From the NCBI GenBank assembly GCA_028641055.1, contig CM054062.1, positions 270,151,765 to 270,215,764 on the forward strand: a DNA stretch of 64,000 nt. Reading direction: 5' to 3'. Under the pieces are notes generated by a model. That model made no database searches. It saw nothing but the letters and a program-made list of their open reading frames with translations, and had not been told where the DNA came from. Position 1 is the first letter of the stretch. Every line of letters starts with the position of its first letter. Source of the DNA: Alopecurus myosuroides. Lineage: Eukaryota; Streptophyta; Magnoliopsida; Poales; Poaceae. A program made the position numbers and the translations under genes. Shown one piece after another: positions 44,118-55,083 of the stretch.

Positions 44118-44939
44118 ATCCCTAACACGTTCCGCCGCGTTCTCTGAGTGATAACTGTGGCAAGAACTGTCGGATCTAGGATGAGATTGTTGTCGAACAA
44201 GGCTGGATGTTGTGGATTGGAAGGACCCGCTCCTGGTGTCCGGTTTGCTAGGAATCCAAACGTGTTCGCGTGTAACTCGTTTTCTGGCGCTTGACTGGTA
44301 ACCGATGCCGACTCTCCGTCAACCTGGGCCAAAACCGTGTTCCCGTTAGCCGGCCCTTGCTGCCGGGTTAATGCTTGTGCTGTCCCGGCTGCGGCCGCGG
44401 TTACGCTCTCTTGGTTGAGATTGGTCGTGGGAGCCGTATAAACCGCGACCCGACGCACAATGCTTGGCGCGGATCCATACTGTTCCTCTTTGCTGCTATG
44501 TTCCTCGTACCGGTTCTCCAGTAGATGCAGGATAGATTCGGTATCATCTTCTTTCTCGTCCCGGCCACGCGGGGTCCATGCCGGCTCCTCCGGCTGTTCC
44601 CACTTCGTGGTGAGCTCTTCTGTCGGGTTTGTTGTCCCAATTGATTCTTGTCCATCTGATTGGATATAGATGGTCTTCCCTGACACAGAATCAAACCCAA
44701 AGTCGTCAGGGATCGAACCGGAAGTACGTACCATACCGATGAAGACGCTGATCTGGCCGATTGTCATGATAGACCCGGATTCGAGGTGATCCGACTCTGG
44801 TCCCCAGCCGGAATCGTCCACCATCTTCTCTCCTTCGTGGTTGATGTAGATCTCGCCGATGACTAGTTTCTCCATATTCTTCCGAGCTTCTCCCGTGATG
44901 TAAACACCTTTGGACGCAGGCCCCACGGTGGGCGCCAAC
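44108..44939 (-). pseudogene. G1-B gag leader region
   Basis: The frame opens in the 5' LTR and runs through the primer site into LAPTVGPASKGVYITGEAR and an acidic region (about 44500-44700) with EEPAWTPRGRDEKEDDTES. It ends at 44108 and the gag proper continues in another frame from 44117, so a frameshift separates them. G1-C keeps the same leader, which suggests it is a conserved N-terminal part of the polyprotein. No known domain was recognised. Confidence 0.75.
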
Positions 44940-45414
44940 TGTCGTGGGATAATCACGGCAGACGTTACCGGGGGTAACTGATCTTGGGGCAAGACGACAC
45001 AGGCGTTTGGGAGAGGGTTTAGCTCAGAGGAAAACATGATGGAACTCGATCTGGTAGCTGGCAATCAAGTCGCCGAGTCTCTGATCTCAAGATATTAACT
45101 CAACTCTCGTGTTACACTGGATGCTCGATACCAAGCGATATTGCTAGGGCTCTTAGATCTCAATTAACCTAACTTAGGGGCCGGTTTATAAAGCACCCGA
45201 CCCCCTGGCTTGCCCTCCAAGGCGCACCCTGAATCCTACCCGGACGCTATGTACGAAACCCTAACTTTCCTTATCGTAACCCACAATCCGGGTTACGGGG
45301 CCTACAATCTTGGGCCTTCTAGAAGTTCTTTTACCCTTAGCCGGGTCTTGCGCAGCGTCCTTTGGGCCGAATTACACCTTGGAATTGGGCTACCGGGTTA
45401 TCATCCCTCCATCA
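44940..45414 (-). repeat. G1-B 5' LTR
   Basis: 475 bp, four differences from 14378-14852. TATA-like TTTATAAA at 45185-45192. It abuts primer-site sequence (GGCGCCAAC on the plus strand) at its left side and TSD GAATG on its right. Confidence 0.94.
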
Positions 45415-45479
45415 GAATGGGTGGTATGTTCTCGAGTGGGGTCTTGTGATGTTTCTGAACTTTCTTTGTTCTCTTCCAG

Positions 45480-46296
45480 GTAGTGGATCCCAGCACAGAA
45501 TCTTCGAGTGGGACTGCTTCGCGGGTTGATCCCTTGGTTGCTGTGGTCAGTACATTCGCATCATTTCGTGACCGTGTTGCGGATGGCGATCGCAAGATGA
45601 AAGCTCTACGAGGTGTGGCTGATGTTGCCAAATCGGAGTAGAGACTCGCGGCTGAGCGTGAGAAGTTTGTGATGGAAGAGCTGGCGGCTGTTGCGAAAGA
45701 CATGCTCTGTAAGTTTGCGAGCCCCCGAGTACTTTGTTGCTTGCTTCCTTCTCTGTTTTGACTTTGTCGCAGCTTTTATAGTTGTTGAACCTGACGGAAT
45801 TTGTGAAACCCATTGGGTGGACAACCACATTGCTTATGAGTCGGGTAGCTCAAAGCCTCATGCAAAAAACTTCTGGTCTGACCGCAGCCGAGCTTTTGTT
45901 ATGGCTACCCTGAAGTATCGGGCGAGTCAGGCGCAAATACTCGTCGAATCCTGTCGTGAGGCCCTGTCTTCTGTGCACCGGGCGTTTTATCCCTTGGGTG
46001 CTTTTCCAGAAGACTTGAGCGGCTTGCTAAGGATTTTTCGTCGAGTAGGGGAAGTTCGAGAGTGTGTGCGTCAACAGCTTGTTAGTGGATCTCAGGTATC
46101 CCTTGCCTTTGTTCGACTGTGGCATCCTGAGGTTAACTTTAGCTCGGTGGCACGGCTTCTCGACTCGAGAGGTCCTCCGGTTGATCTTTCTCTTTACTAT
46201 GCGGCCGTGTGCCCTGCAGCGGATCAGATTGTCCGGCTGACCTCCGAGGAGATTGATCAACTTCTTGCGGATGCGGCTGCTCGCCGTCAGTTGTAA
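45480..46296 (+). pseudogene. G2 antisense accessory gene 2, 3' part only
   Basis: Two exons are visible: 45480-45708 (acceptor CTCTTCCAG, donor CTCT|GTAAGT; one stop near 45639) with a coiled-coil-like segment, and 45773-46296, 174 residues without a stop, ending in a phrase like EEIDQLLADAAARRQL. The second exon resembles the C-terminal exon of gene 1 (11369-14212), for example GLLRIF against GLLQVF with similar spacing. Its upstream exons are not in the window next to it, because the preceding sequence is the 3' end of gene 1. It converges on pol, which ends at 46642. Confidence 0.6.
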
Positions 46297-46641
46297 TTTT
46301 AAGATGTAAATATCTTGTATTTTGTTGTAAGGTGTTTGAAGGCGTAAGTCCTGTGACCTTGTATAGTTTACTCGATATATTTAAGGTGTTTATAAGGTGT
46401 GTACCTTGTTGTACCTTGTGTTATTTTGTCGAGTTGCCGCACTCGAAAGAATGTGATTATACTAGTTAGGCGTAGCCCCCGTGTGTTTGGGGTGCGTACC
46501 TGTCGTTTGTAGCATGTAAGGGAGAAAATACGATAGCTATAGTTGAGAAAGCATGTTTTTATTGATATGGCTGAGAAGCCATGTGTTTTATTGGGCTACA
46601 GAGTGGCTGATATAGCCTTATTTCTTGCGAGTAGAATAATC

Positions 46642-47728
46642 CTAGGGGTAGAACTTGCGGAGATGCGCCACGTTCCATGGGTTGGAGTAGATATCGCCGG
46701 TCTTCGGGTTCTTCAGTCGATAGGCGCCTCCTGGGATAACTTCATGTATTATGAAGGGTCCTTCCCATGGTGGCTCGAGCTTGTGTCCTTCCTTTTGTTT
46801 GAGCCACAGCACCAGGTCACCTACCACGAAGGATCTGTGGCGTATACGGCGACTGTGATAGTTGCGCAGCGATTGCTGGTAGAATGCAGATCTTGCGAGT
46901 GCAATGTCCCGGATTTCGTCCAGTGTGTCCATGTCCTCTGCAAGTGCCTTGTTTGAGGTTTCTTCGATGTATGCGACGACTCATGGGGCACTGAATTTGA
47001 CATCTTCGGGTAGGAAAGCTTCAGCTCCGTATACCATGAAAAATGGTGTGTAGTTTGTCGACCGATTCGGTGTTGTGCGTAGGCTCCACAACACATATGG
47101 TAGTTCTTTGGCCTAGTGCCCTGCTGCTGGGTGCAGTCGATCAAGTAGCCGCTTCTTTAGGCAAGCCGAAACTAATCCGTTGGAACGTTTGACTTGCCCG
47201 TTAGTTTGCGGGTGAGCTACCGAGGCGAAGCTGAGGGTGATTCCTTTTTCCTTGCTGAAGTCCTGTGTTTTCTTGGTTGTGAAGTTGCTTCCGTTATCCG
47301 TGATGATGTTGTGTGGTATGCCAAAACTGCACACGATGGAGTCGACGAATCTCACGGCGCACTAGGCGTGCGCGGAGGTGACTCGCATAGCCTCTATCCA
47401 CTTCGTGAAATTGTCGACTGCCACGACCAGTTGGGTGTATCCTCCGGTGTTGACTTGCGCAGTGGTTCCACCATATCCAGCCCCCATTGAGCACAGGGCC
47501 AGGCGATAGGGATCATGTGGCAGGGGCGTGTGGCTTGGGCACGAACCTCTGGCTGGCATTGCATATGTCGACTAGATCTTTAGCGTCTCTTGCTACCGTG
47601 AGCCAGTAGAATCCTGCCCTGAAAGCCTTGCCTACGATTGCCTTCCAACTGGCATGGTACCTGCAATCTCCTTGGTGTATGTCTCGTAGCAGCTCCTTGC
47701 CGTCTTCGGGTGCTATGCATTTCTGCAA
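46642..47728 (-). pseudogene. G2 pol: integrase remnants
   Basis: Fragments in several frames: a zinc-binding-like part at 47513-47728 (GDCRYHAS...; the usual CxxC is broken to CNASQ), the core at 47113-47355 with ITDNGSN and PQTNGQVKRSN, where lysine replaces the catalytic glutamate position of GQVER, and the C-terminal part at 46642-46932 (FYQQSLRNYHSRRIR, WEGPFII, WNVAHLRKFYP). The natural stop is at 46642. Clearly inactive. Confidence 0.85.
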
Positions 47729-47997
47729 TACTCCTGATATGCTTTGCTTGTATAGCTCTCAATTGATCACCCGAAAGGATTTGCTGCGTCATACTATTTG
47801 TCGTGCCTCGCAAATGTCTGCTGGGAGCTTCTTGTTGGACAAGTAGTCGAGGTATTTCTGCGTCCATACTGGCTCGACCAGAAAAATTTGTCTTGAAATG
47901 TTGTGGATGAGCTTGATAATAGCAATTTGCGGGCTGGTGTCCGTTACTACTGTTGCGGGTGTTCCCGCTGGCTTTTTGACTTTGACTGATCGCTTGA

Positions 47998-48720
47998 TCA
48001 TTCTTTCGAAGTAGATTCCTGGCGGTATAGGGGCTTTCTGGACCCCATATTTGCCAGCTTGTCTGCCTCCTTATTGCTTGATCGCGCGATGTGCTTCAGT
48101 TCGCACCCTTTGAAACTTCCTTCGAGTAGGTTGTACATGTCACGATAGGCGACCATGTTATCTGCGATAGCATCGCATTCCTTCATCGCCTGCTGCACGA
48201 TGAGGTTCGAATCTCCATATATCATCGATCGGGTGGCTTCGCAGGCGATCGCCATTTTCATGAAGTGGAGGAGGGCTTTGTATTCTGCGTCGTTCTTGGA
48301 CGCTGGATCCTCAGGTGGGAAGTCCAATCGCAAGACGTACTACAGCTTATCGCCCCTGGGGGAGATGAGAATAACCCCGGCTCCGGATCCTTCGTTTCTT
48401 TTCGACCCATCTAAATGCATAATCCAGTTGCTCGTGTATTCTAGGGGTCCTGGTGTTTGCAGCTCCGTCCACTCGCTTAGGAATTCCACGACGACCTTGG
48501 ACTTTACAGAGTTGCGTCCTGCCTATATTATGTCCCAGGCGCCTAGTTCGATGCTCCACTTCGCGATTCTTTCGGATGCCATGGGGTTGTTCATGATAGT
48601 ACCGAGTGATGCGTCGTTTAGCACCGTGACGGTATGTTTCTGGAAGTAATGCTTGAGCTTTCGGGCTGTGAGCACCACGCCATACGCGAGCTTCTGATAG
48701 TGAGGGTATCGCTATTTGCA
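47998..48720 (-). pseudogene. G2 pol: RNase H region
   Basis: The second RNase H is recognisable at 47998-48333 (DAEYKALLHFMKMA, YGDSNLIVQQ, NKEADKLANMGSRK). Upstream, 48334-48720 carries its start (MHLDGSKRNEGSGAG-like) and the end of the first RNase H, but with in-frame stops. As in G1-A, the presence of two RNase H domains places G2 in the Tat lineage. Confidence 0.8.
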
Positions 48721-49800
48721 CGGTGAAAGCACCTCGCTGATGTAATATATTGGACGATGAACACCGTATGCCTTTCCCTCATCTGGCCGCTCGACTACGA
48801 TAACCGTGCTGATGACTTGGTTTGTTGCGGCTAGGTAGAGGTACAGGGGTTCTTTCTCCTGTGGCGTTGCTAAGACGTGTTTGCTCTGCAGTACTTGCTT
48901 TAGATCGATAAACACCTTTTTTGCTTCGGGTGTCCACTCGAACTTATCTGTTTTCTTCAGCAGCTTGTAGAAGGGCAATGCTTGCTCGCCTAATCTTGCA
49001 ATAAATCTTCTCGGAGCGGCTAGTCGTCCCGCGAGCTGCTGCACGCCGCGAAGATTGGTTGGCTCCTTCATTGTCAAGATTGCTTGAATTTTCTCCGGAT
49101 TGGCTTTGATTCCTCGGGCGGACACCAAATACCCGAGAAGTTGTCTTGCAGGAACGCCAAAGACGCATTTTTTCGGGTTGAGCTTGATCCTGTACGCGTT
49201 GAGAGCGTCGAATGTCTCCCTGATGTCCTCGAGGAGCGTGTCCTCCACTCGAGTTTTTATGACGATGTCGTCAACATACACTTGTACGTTCTTGCCAATG
49301 AGTTTGACAAGGCATTTTTGCATGCAACGCTGATATGTTGCGCCTGCGTTTTTTAGCCCGAAAGGCATTGTCGTGTAGCAGTAAACACCGCGAGGTGTGA
49401 TGAACGTTATATTCTTCTCATCCTCCTTTTTCATCATGATCTGATTATAGCCCGAGTAGGCATCCAAGAAGGAGAGGCGCTGGTAGCCTGCCGTGGAGTC
49501 CATGATCTGGTCGATCCATGGCAAGGGGAAGTTATCCTTGGGGTAGTGTTTCTTCAACGACGTGTAGTCGATGCACACGCGAAGGATGTCGGTGTTTTTC
49601 TTCGGGACCAACATCAGGTTCGCTAACCAGGTGGATATTTTTATCTCTCTGATGAATTTTGCGGCGAGTAATCGATTCACCTCTTCTCCGAGTGCCTTCT
49701 GCTTTGGCCCGGAGAATCGTCGGGTCGTTTGCTTGATAGGTTTGGCATCTTTGAATACTTTGAGTGAGTGCTCGGCGAACTCTCTGGGTATCCCTGGCAT
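48712..49800 (-). pseudogene. G2 pol: reverse transcriptase and start of RNase H
   Basis: A 362-residue frame with the RT motifs in order: LRVCIDYTSLKKHYPKD, FLDAYSGYNQI, MPFGLKNAGATYQR, catalytic YVDD (in VQVYVDDIVIKT) and LNPKKCVFGV, then the connection region (GRLAAPRRFIARLGEQ) and the first RNase H up to RPIYYISEVLSPCK. The best preserved part of G2. Similar to G1-A RT but clearly a different family. Confidence 0.92.
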
Positions 49801-49834
49801 ATCTGAAGGCTGCCAGGCGAAGATTTCCCAGTAC

Positions 49835-51047
49835 TCACGGAGGAGTTCGACGAGCGCGCCTTCCTATGCGGGCGAGAGGGTGGTGCACACAATCTCCGTC
49901 TTCGCGGGCTCTGTCGGGTGCACTTGATGCTTTCGAGTGTTGTTGTTTGCACTGAACTCGAGTTCTAGAGCGTTCTTTTTGGTGAGTGGCATCACGGAGT
50001 GGTCCGTGGTCTTTGCCAACTTCCAGCTCCTCCTGCGCCCTGAAAGATTTCGCAATCTCATTGAACTCAATGTCGCACTTATCGGACTTTTGGAAGTAGC
50101 CATCTATGGTGATGGTGCCGTATTTCCCTGGAAGTTTGAGCTTCAGGTAGGCGTAGTGGGGTACTGCCATGAATCTCGCGAACACCGTTCGGCCGATAAT
50201 GGCGTGGTACTGTGAGGGCCAGTCGACTACCTCGAAGTCGAGGAATTCTCGCATGTAGTTTCTTGGGTTTCCGAGCACCACCTCCAAGTTGATCGTTCCG
50301 AGTGGTCGGACTGCTTTGCCTGGTACTATCCCGTGGACGGATGTTTCTGACTCTGCGAGTCCGTCCAGGTTCATGTTCATCTTTCAGAGTGTGTCCGCGT
50401 AAATGATGTTGATCCCCGCTGCCGTCGTCCATGAACACCCGCGCGAGTTCGTAGTTGCCTATCTGCGCCTGAATGACGAGCGCGGCGTGTCCTGGTCGGT
50501 ATACCCGAGGGGGATGGTCATCTTTTGAGAAATTTATCAACTGATCGGCCATCTTCAAGTATTCGGGTGTGGACGGGGGAGCTTGTACTTCCATGACCAC
50601 TTGGCGTGTGTTTGTTTTCTGGGCCCTGCGGTAGGGGCAGACTTTCTGTATCATCCCTAGGAGTCCTCCTGGGTTCGGGTACTCATTTCCTCCCTGGTTT
50701 GCGGTGGGTGGTGCTGGTAGTGCGGACAACACCGTGTTTTGATGTCCTGGTGGAGGTAGGGGTGGCGACGGGTGGAATCCCTGATGTCCTTCTCCTGGGA
50801 GCTGTGGGTATCCCTGATTGACTGCAGCTCTGTTTTTCCTCGTGTAGGCCTTGTGGATATCCTGAAACTTTCGGCGGTCCTTGAGGAGGTGGGTTGCCTT
50901 GGTCTTGCATGTTCGCTTATCTGTAAATAGATGTAGCGTGTAATAACCGTCAAGGTCCTCCTCGGGAGTTTTATCCTCTAGCTTTGGCTTCCAGTCGCGA
51001 TTTCCACGAGGTCCGCTGTCACGATTTCTTGTAAACTCTGCCGCCAC
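49835..51047 (-). pseudogene. G2 gag end and protease, frameshifted
   Basis: The frame 50079-51047 holds a proline-rich linker and reaches the protease active site as VFMDDGSG, then loses the frame because of one extra G. The rest of the protease continues in 49835-50380 (phrases HGIVPGKAVRPLGTINLEV and YHAIIGRTVFARFMAVPHY). The catalytic loop reads D-D-G where G1 has D-G-G. Confidence 0.82.
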
Positions 51048-51216
51048 CAGTTCTTCTCAATCATCATGATCGTAGTGCTTTCTCTTTTTCTTTCGACCAT
51101 GGCGATCGTCCTCAGGCACTTGTGAAGATTCCTTCTCGTTGCGCATGGAGTCTTCACCATTGGCCCATTGCTATGGCCATTAGCTCCCCGATGGTTTTAG
51201 GTGTGGCTCGCCCTAG

Positions 51217-53059
51217 CTATTCTCTGAAGGCCGCTCGTCGAGCTCCTTTGGTGAAAGCTTCGACTGCAACTTCCTCTGATATGTTTCCCGCCGTGTTTTT
51301 GAGCATGGTCCACCGCTGAATGTATTCGCGGGTAGACTCACCACTCTTTTGCTTACAGGACCGCAACTCCTCGATAGACGCGGGTCTTTTGTATGTCACT
51401 TGGAAGTTTTTGCGGAAGTCGTAGGTTAGATCGTCCCATGATCCGTAGCACACTCTCGGTCTTCCTTCGAGCCAGCTGCACGCGGCGCCTACAAGATGTA
51501 GGTTGAGGTACTTCATAGCCGTTGTCTTGTCCCCACTTTGGCATTTTACTGCCGTGAGGTAATCTGATAGCCAGGATTTGGGCTCCAACGAGCCGTCGTA
51601 CTTCGGGACCTCCGTAGTGAGTTTGAATCTTTTGGGAATCGGTGCCTCGCGGATGTCGTGAGTGAAGCACAACGCACCGCAGGCCTCTTCGTCGGAAGAG
51701 GTGGATAGTGACCGTGTGGGGTTCCTGATCGCTCGGGCCTTATTGACTTTGTTTTGTGCGATGTCAGATCGCGCGTCGTACTCGGGTCGGTCGCGATTGT
51801 TCTCCTTCCGCGGCTCCTTGTTGTGGTGTCGCGAGCGGCTGTTGTGATGCCATGGACTGCGATCACGATCCCTCGGGCTGTCATCGCTGCTACTCGAGCT
51901 ATCCCCGCGGCGCCGAGCTTCTTTCCCTCGGGCACGACGAGGTGATTCCTTACTTCTAGGCGATGAGCTCCCGCGTCTGCGGGGTGTTTCTTTGTCCTTC
52001 TGAGGGTTTTTTTCAGTTTCTTGCGCTGTCGCGTGCCTGCGGCCCTGGGCGGCGAGTCGTGCGGCTGCAATGCCTAGCCCCTTCTGGACTTGTCGATATT
52101 GTTCCGCGCGGGGGTCATTCTCCCCTGGCTGGTTCGCCTGCAGGTATGTGGCTGCTGCCAGGAACGCAGCGGCGGGAGTCGTCGGGCGCACGTTGCCGTC
52201 GTCGTTGACATGCATGAGGGATGTCTCGAATGTTTTGCTGATCCCGCTGAGGGACTCGCAATCCAGGGCTGCGGTCTTTGAGACGTATCTTTTCTTCGGG
52301 GGATTGTTCCCTACCGAGTGAGTTTTGGAGAGTGCCGCACGGTGTAGACTCGATTCATCCGCCAGTTTCTTCCGCTCGTCCAGATTCTTGCGGGCCTCCT
52401 TGATCAATTCCGCTGTTTTCACTAGATGATAGTGGTATGCAGTTAGATCTTCTTGGGGGGGCTCCTTCTTCAATCGGCTGGCCTAGATGTACAGCCGTCT
52501 TGGCTTTAAGCCAGACATCCTGTGACACTTTGATGTGCTCTCGCTCTTTGAGGCTGTTTTCAGTTTCTTCGGGTGGCTCAGTCGATCCTGCCATACAGAC
52601 TTGGGCCAGATATGGCTCGCGAGTCCTAGGCGTAAGTTGACAAGTTTTACCAACCCGAGAAGGCTCTTCAGCCGCGATAGTGTGGAAGTTGCGAGTGCTG
52701 GGGCGGATGGATCCGCTGCTGGGCGCTAAGTCGCGACTAGTGTCGTTGAGGAGCAAGTCAAAGATCGTCGGGCTCGAGACGGACTCGGAGTCCGATTCGC
52801 CGAGATCGATATGCTCGGGGAAGTGCAGGATTCCTGCTTTGTTGGCGTGGAAGCGGAGGCACCCGAACATCATGCTGATGCTTTTCTCCAATCCGCTGAA
52901 CGCGGGGCGTGATTCCGGTGAGTGGGGCGCGACGATGATTGACCCGAATCGGATCAGATCTGCTGAAGTCGAGGTTTCGGGGCTCCAGCTGAAGGTTGGC
53001 GATGATGAGGCCGAAGACGCCGTAGATCCAGCGCCTGCCGTTCCCACAGACGACGCCAA
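51217..53059 (-). pseudogene. G2 gag
   Basis: Two overlapping frames. 52355-53059 starts at a TTG inside the primer site and encodes a Ser/Pro-rich leader. 51217-52473 encodes an Arg/Ser/Asp-rich region (about residues 140-260), then the gag domain with WLSDYLTAVKCQ, AACSWLEGRPR and STREYIQRWTMLKN. The two frames are joined by a frameshift near 52460. A true ATG was not identified. Confidence 0.8.
53041..53058 (-). other. Primer-binding site of G2
   Basis: On the minus strand TGGCGTCGTCTGTGGGAA starts two bases inside the LTR. It differs from G1, which supports a separate family. Confidence 0.75.
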
Positions 53060-53060
53060 T

Positions 53061-53542
53061 TGTTGAATAGTTATATCAACAAGTCCCTCGGATGAACAGG
53101 TAGGGTTTCAATTAAGAGAACGAGTAGGCGCTGGTGACGGTCGTCGGCTAACAGGGGCACGATTTACCCAGGTTCGGGGCCCTCGTAGAGGTAAAACCCT
53201 TACTCCTGCTCTTGTTATCAGTAGATCGGTTACAATGGGGGTTGCTCGAGTCGAGAGTATGATCTCGAGCTCAAGGCTTTGGTGGTGCGGAATTTCTTCG
53301 ATCCCCCTCCCGGTGGTTCTCCTGGCCTTATATAGGTGGCCAGGTCTCAAACCGTCCCTGGGGGGGCTTACAAACCCTAGCTCTAGGTTGGTTTACATGT
53401 TTCCTTCTTGACCCGCAAGGTTTTGCGGGTGGGCTTCAATTGGGCCTTCTAGAACTGTAGGTGGCACCTTCCTCTGGGCTTAGGTGTTGGGACTTGGACC
53501 GGGTAGCCTCGCCCGATAGGTCCAGGATTCATCCCCACGTCA
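53061..53542 (-). repeat. G2 5' LTR, 482 bp
   Basis: On the plus strand it starts TGTTGAATAG and ends CCCCACGTCA. TATATAAGG on the minus strand (53326-53334) is the likely core promoter. It matches the truncated 3' LTR at 10027-10266. Confidence 0.9.
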
Positions 53543-53547
53543 CGGGT

Positions 53548-55083
53548 ACTATGGGGATTTCAGCGTTTCTGCACATAATACCGATCCCGGGTTATCAACT
53601 TTTCGTAATCATTACAACAATTCACGAATAATCCGCAACAACAACAAAAGAGATATATACAATACGACTCCAACGAGTCAAGAATACAACTTATACAATA
53701 CAAAGATCCAAATAACAGCGGAAAACGAAACAGTATCCGACTACGGATAAGATACAAATTGTACTAAGAGTCTTGAATAGGAACGATGGCGTCCAATCCC
53801 TTCCCAGGACAAGCCGGAGGGATTCCCAGGCAAACGGCGTCAGACTTCAAACCTGTTGACTGCATTTTGGAATATGCAGCCCCGAAGGGATCAGTATGGT
53901 AAAGTACTGGCAAGATATGCAAACTAGTAAGTATGCCAAACACTTCACGAGCTATCAATGCTTTGAATTCCGGGAGAATGGCTTAGTGGTTGAAGCGTCA
54001 AGAAGCACTAACAACTTACAGAGACACGCTAAGACTTCCGTCTATTAGAAAGGGATGAGAGAGAGCGTTGAAACAACTACAACTACTCACCAAGAACAAT
54101 ACCCATTCAAGGTTAGCCCCCTCAACCAATGACAGGAGGTAACCCAAGGAAAAAAAACCACACATGTTGAAATAGTAATCTCGTTATCGCACAGGTTAAC
54201 AATTATCATTAGGTGTAAGTTGTTTGACTCTTGTTAGCCAGCACTTTCTCCAAGATCGTCACATAATCACGGACGATACGCCTTCTCGAAAAGATTTAAC
54301 CCTGTAGGGATGCACTACTGTAGCCACAAGCACCAAACTGTCGCGAGACTGTCGGCACAACACTTCACCTCACCACAAAAAAGTCTAGGGTGCCACCTAG
54401 CTAGGTTGGAACCGCATCGAGAGTCCGGCCAATACTTCGAAGCGGACCCAGCCGTTTGCGCCTACGCGCGAAGCGGATCAAACCAACTGGAACTGTCCGC
54501 TTCATGTCATACCGCGGAAACCTATATAATTGTACGCACATCATAACATATCATCATCATCCTCAACATGCACATCGGTAACATATCATCATCATCCTCA
54601 ACATCATTGTCATCGTACCCGTAGAACTAGTGATGTGTGTACGCCAAATGGAAAGCCCGAACTACGTTGTGACAACATGGACAAGAGTGCAGCGGGGCTA
54701 ATAGGCTGCGGGGAGTCCCATTACCTCCCACAACGTGGTTAGCGTGTGCATTCTTGGATCAGCGGACAAGAACCTTTTCCTAAGGCGACACTAGAGGGAC
54801 CAAAAGCCTCGTCGGGCCTCCCGCCGGTGTCTTAACTCTAATTCAAATTTTTATTATTATCCCAAGCGTCAAGATCAATTGAATTAAGTAGAACAAGCCT
54901 ATCATACTAGTTAGGTGACATGGAACCAAACTCGCCAAAAAAGCTAAGCATGCACTACGACTCGCAATGCCAACAAGATAAACAAACAACAAGGTAATAG
55001 GATGTGGAGGGAAGGTTATGTTGTGGTTGCAAGATAAAAAAGGTGGGTGGGATCGCAACCAAGAATCATAATACTAGGCTACT
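53548..55083 (-). repeat. Old LARD-related LTR, first part
   Basis: It aligns block by block with the LARD-1 LTR: CAGCCCCgAAGGGaTCAGTA and the GTAC hairpin (53892-53909), the GCCAGcACTTTCtCCAAG / CTTCTCGAaAAGATT part (about 54237-54300) and the CCTTTTCCTA...GGCCTCCCGCCGGTG part (about 54765-54830). Identity is low, so it is old or from a different family. It is cut by G2 on the left and by the solo LTR on the right. It contains a short TCATCATCCTCAACAT-type duplication near 54547-54605. No gene is seen. Confidence 0.65.

Larger units (their letters stand above)
14378..45414 (-). mobile_element. G1-B: Tat-type gypsy element lacking most of RT, RNase H and integrase
   Basis: LTRs lie at 14378-14852 (3') and 44940-45414 (5'), 475 bp each, with four differences (0.84%). 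TSD GAATG is at 14373-14377 and 45415-45419. Its own sequence is 14378-15593 and 36558-45414; the rest is the nested G1-A. Contents in its own 5' to 3' order: LTR, primer site, gag and protease (41316-44939), an RT stub joined to the post-pol spacer by an approximately 3-kb deletion, a convergent antisense gene (coding 37015-40258, first exon before 15517) and the 3' LTR. It cannot supply RT or integrase itself. Confidence 0.92.
45415..53542 (-). mobile_element. G2 element, 5' part (Tat-type gypsy, minus strand)
   Basis: Continuation of 10027-14377 across G1-B. On the minus strand it reads 5' LTR (53061-53542), primer site, gag (51217-53059), protease (49835-51047), RT (48712-49800), RNase H and integrase (46642-48720). 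A convergent antisense gene fragment lies at 45480-46296. Many frameshifts and stops agree with about 5.8% LTR divergence, older than everything nested in it. The bases after its LTR (CGGGT) should be one TSD copy; the other is outside the window. Confidence 0.85.
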
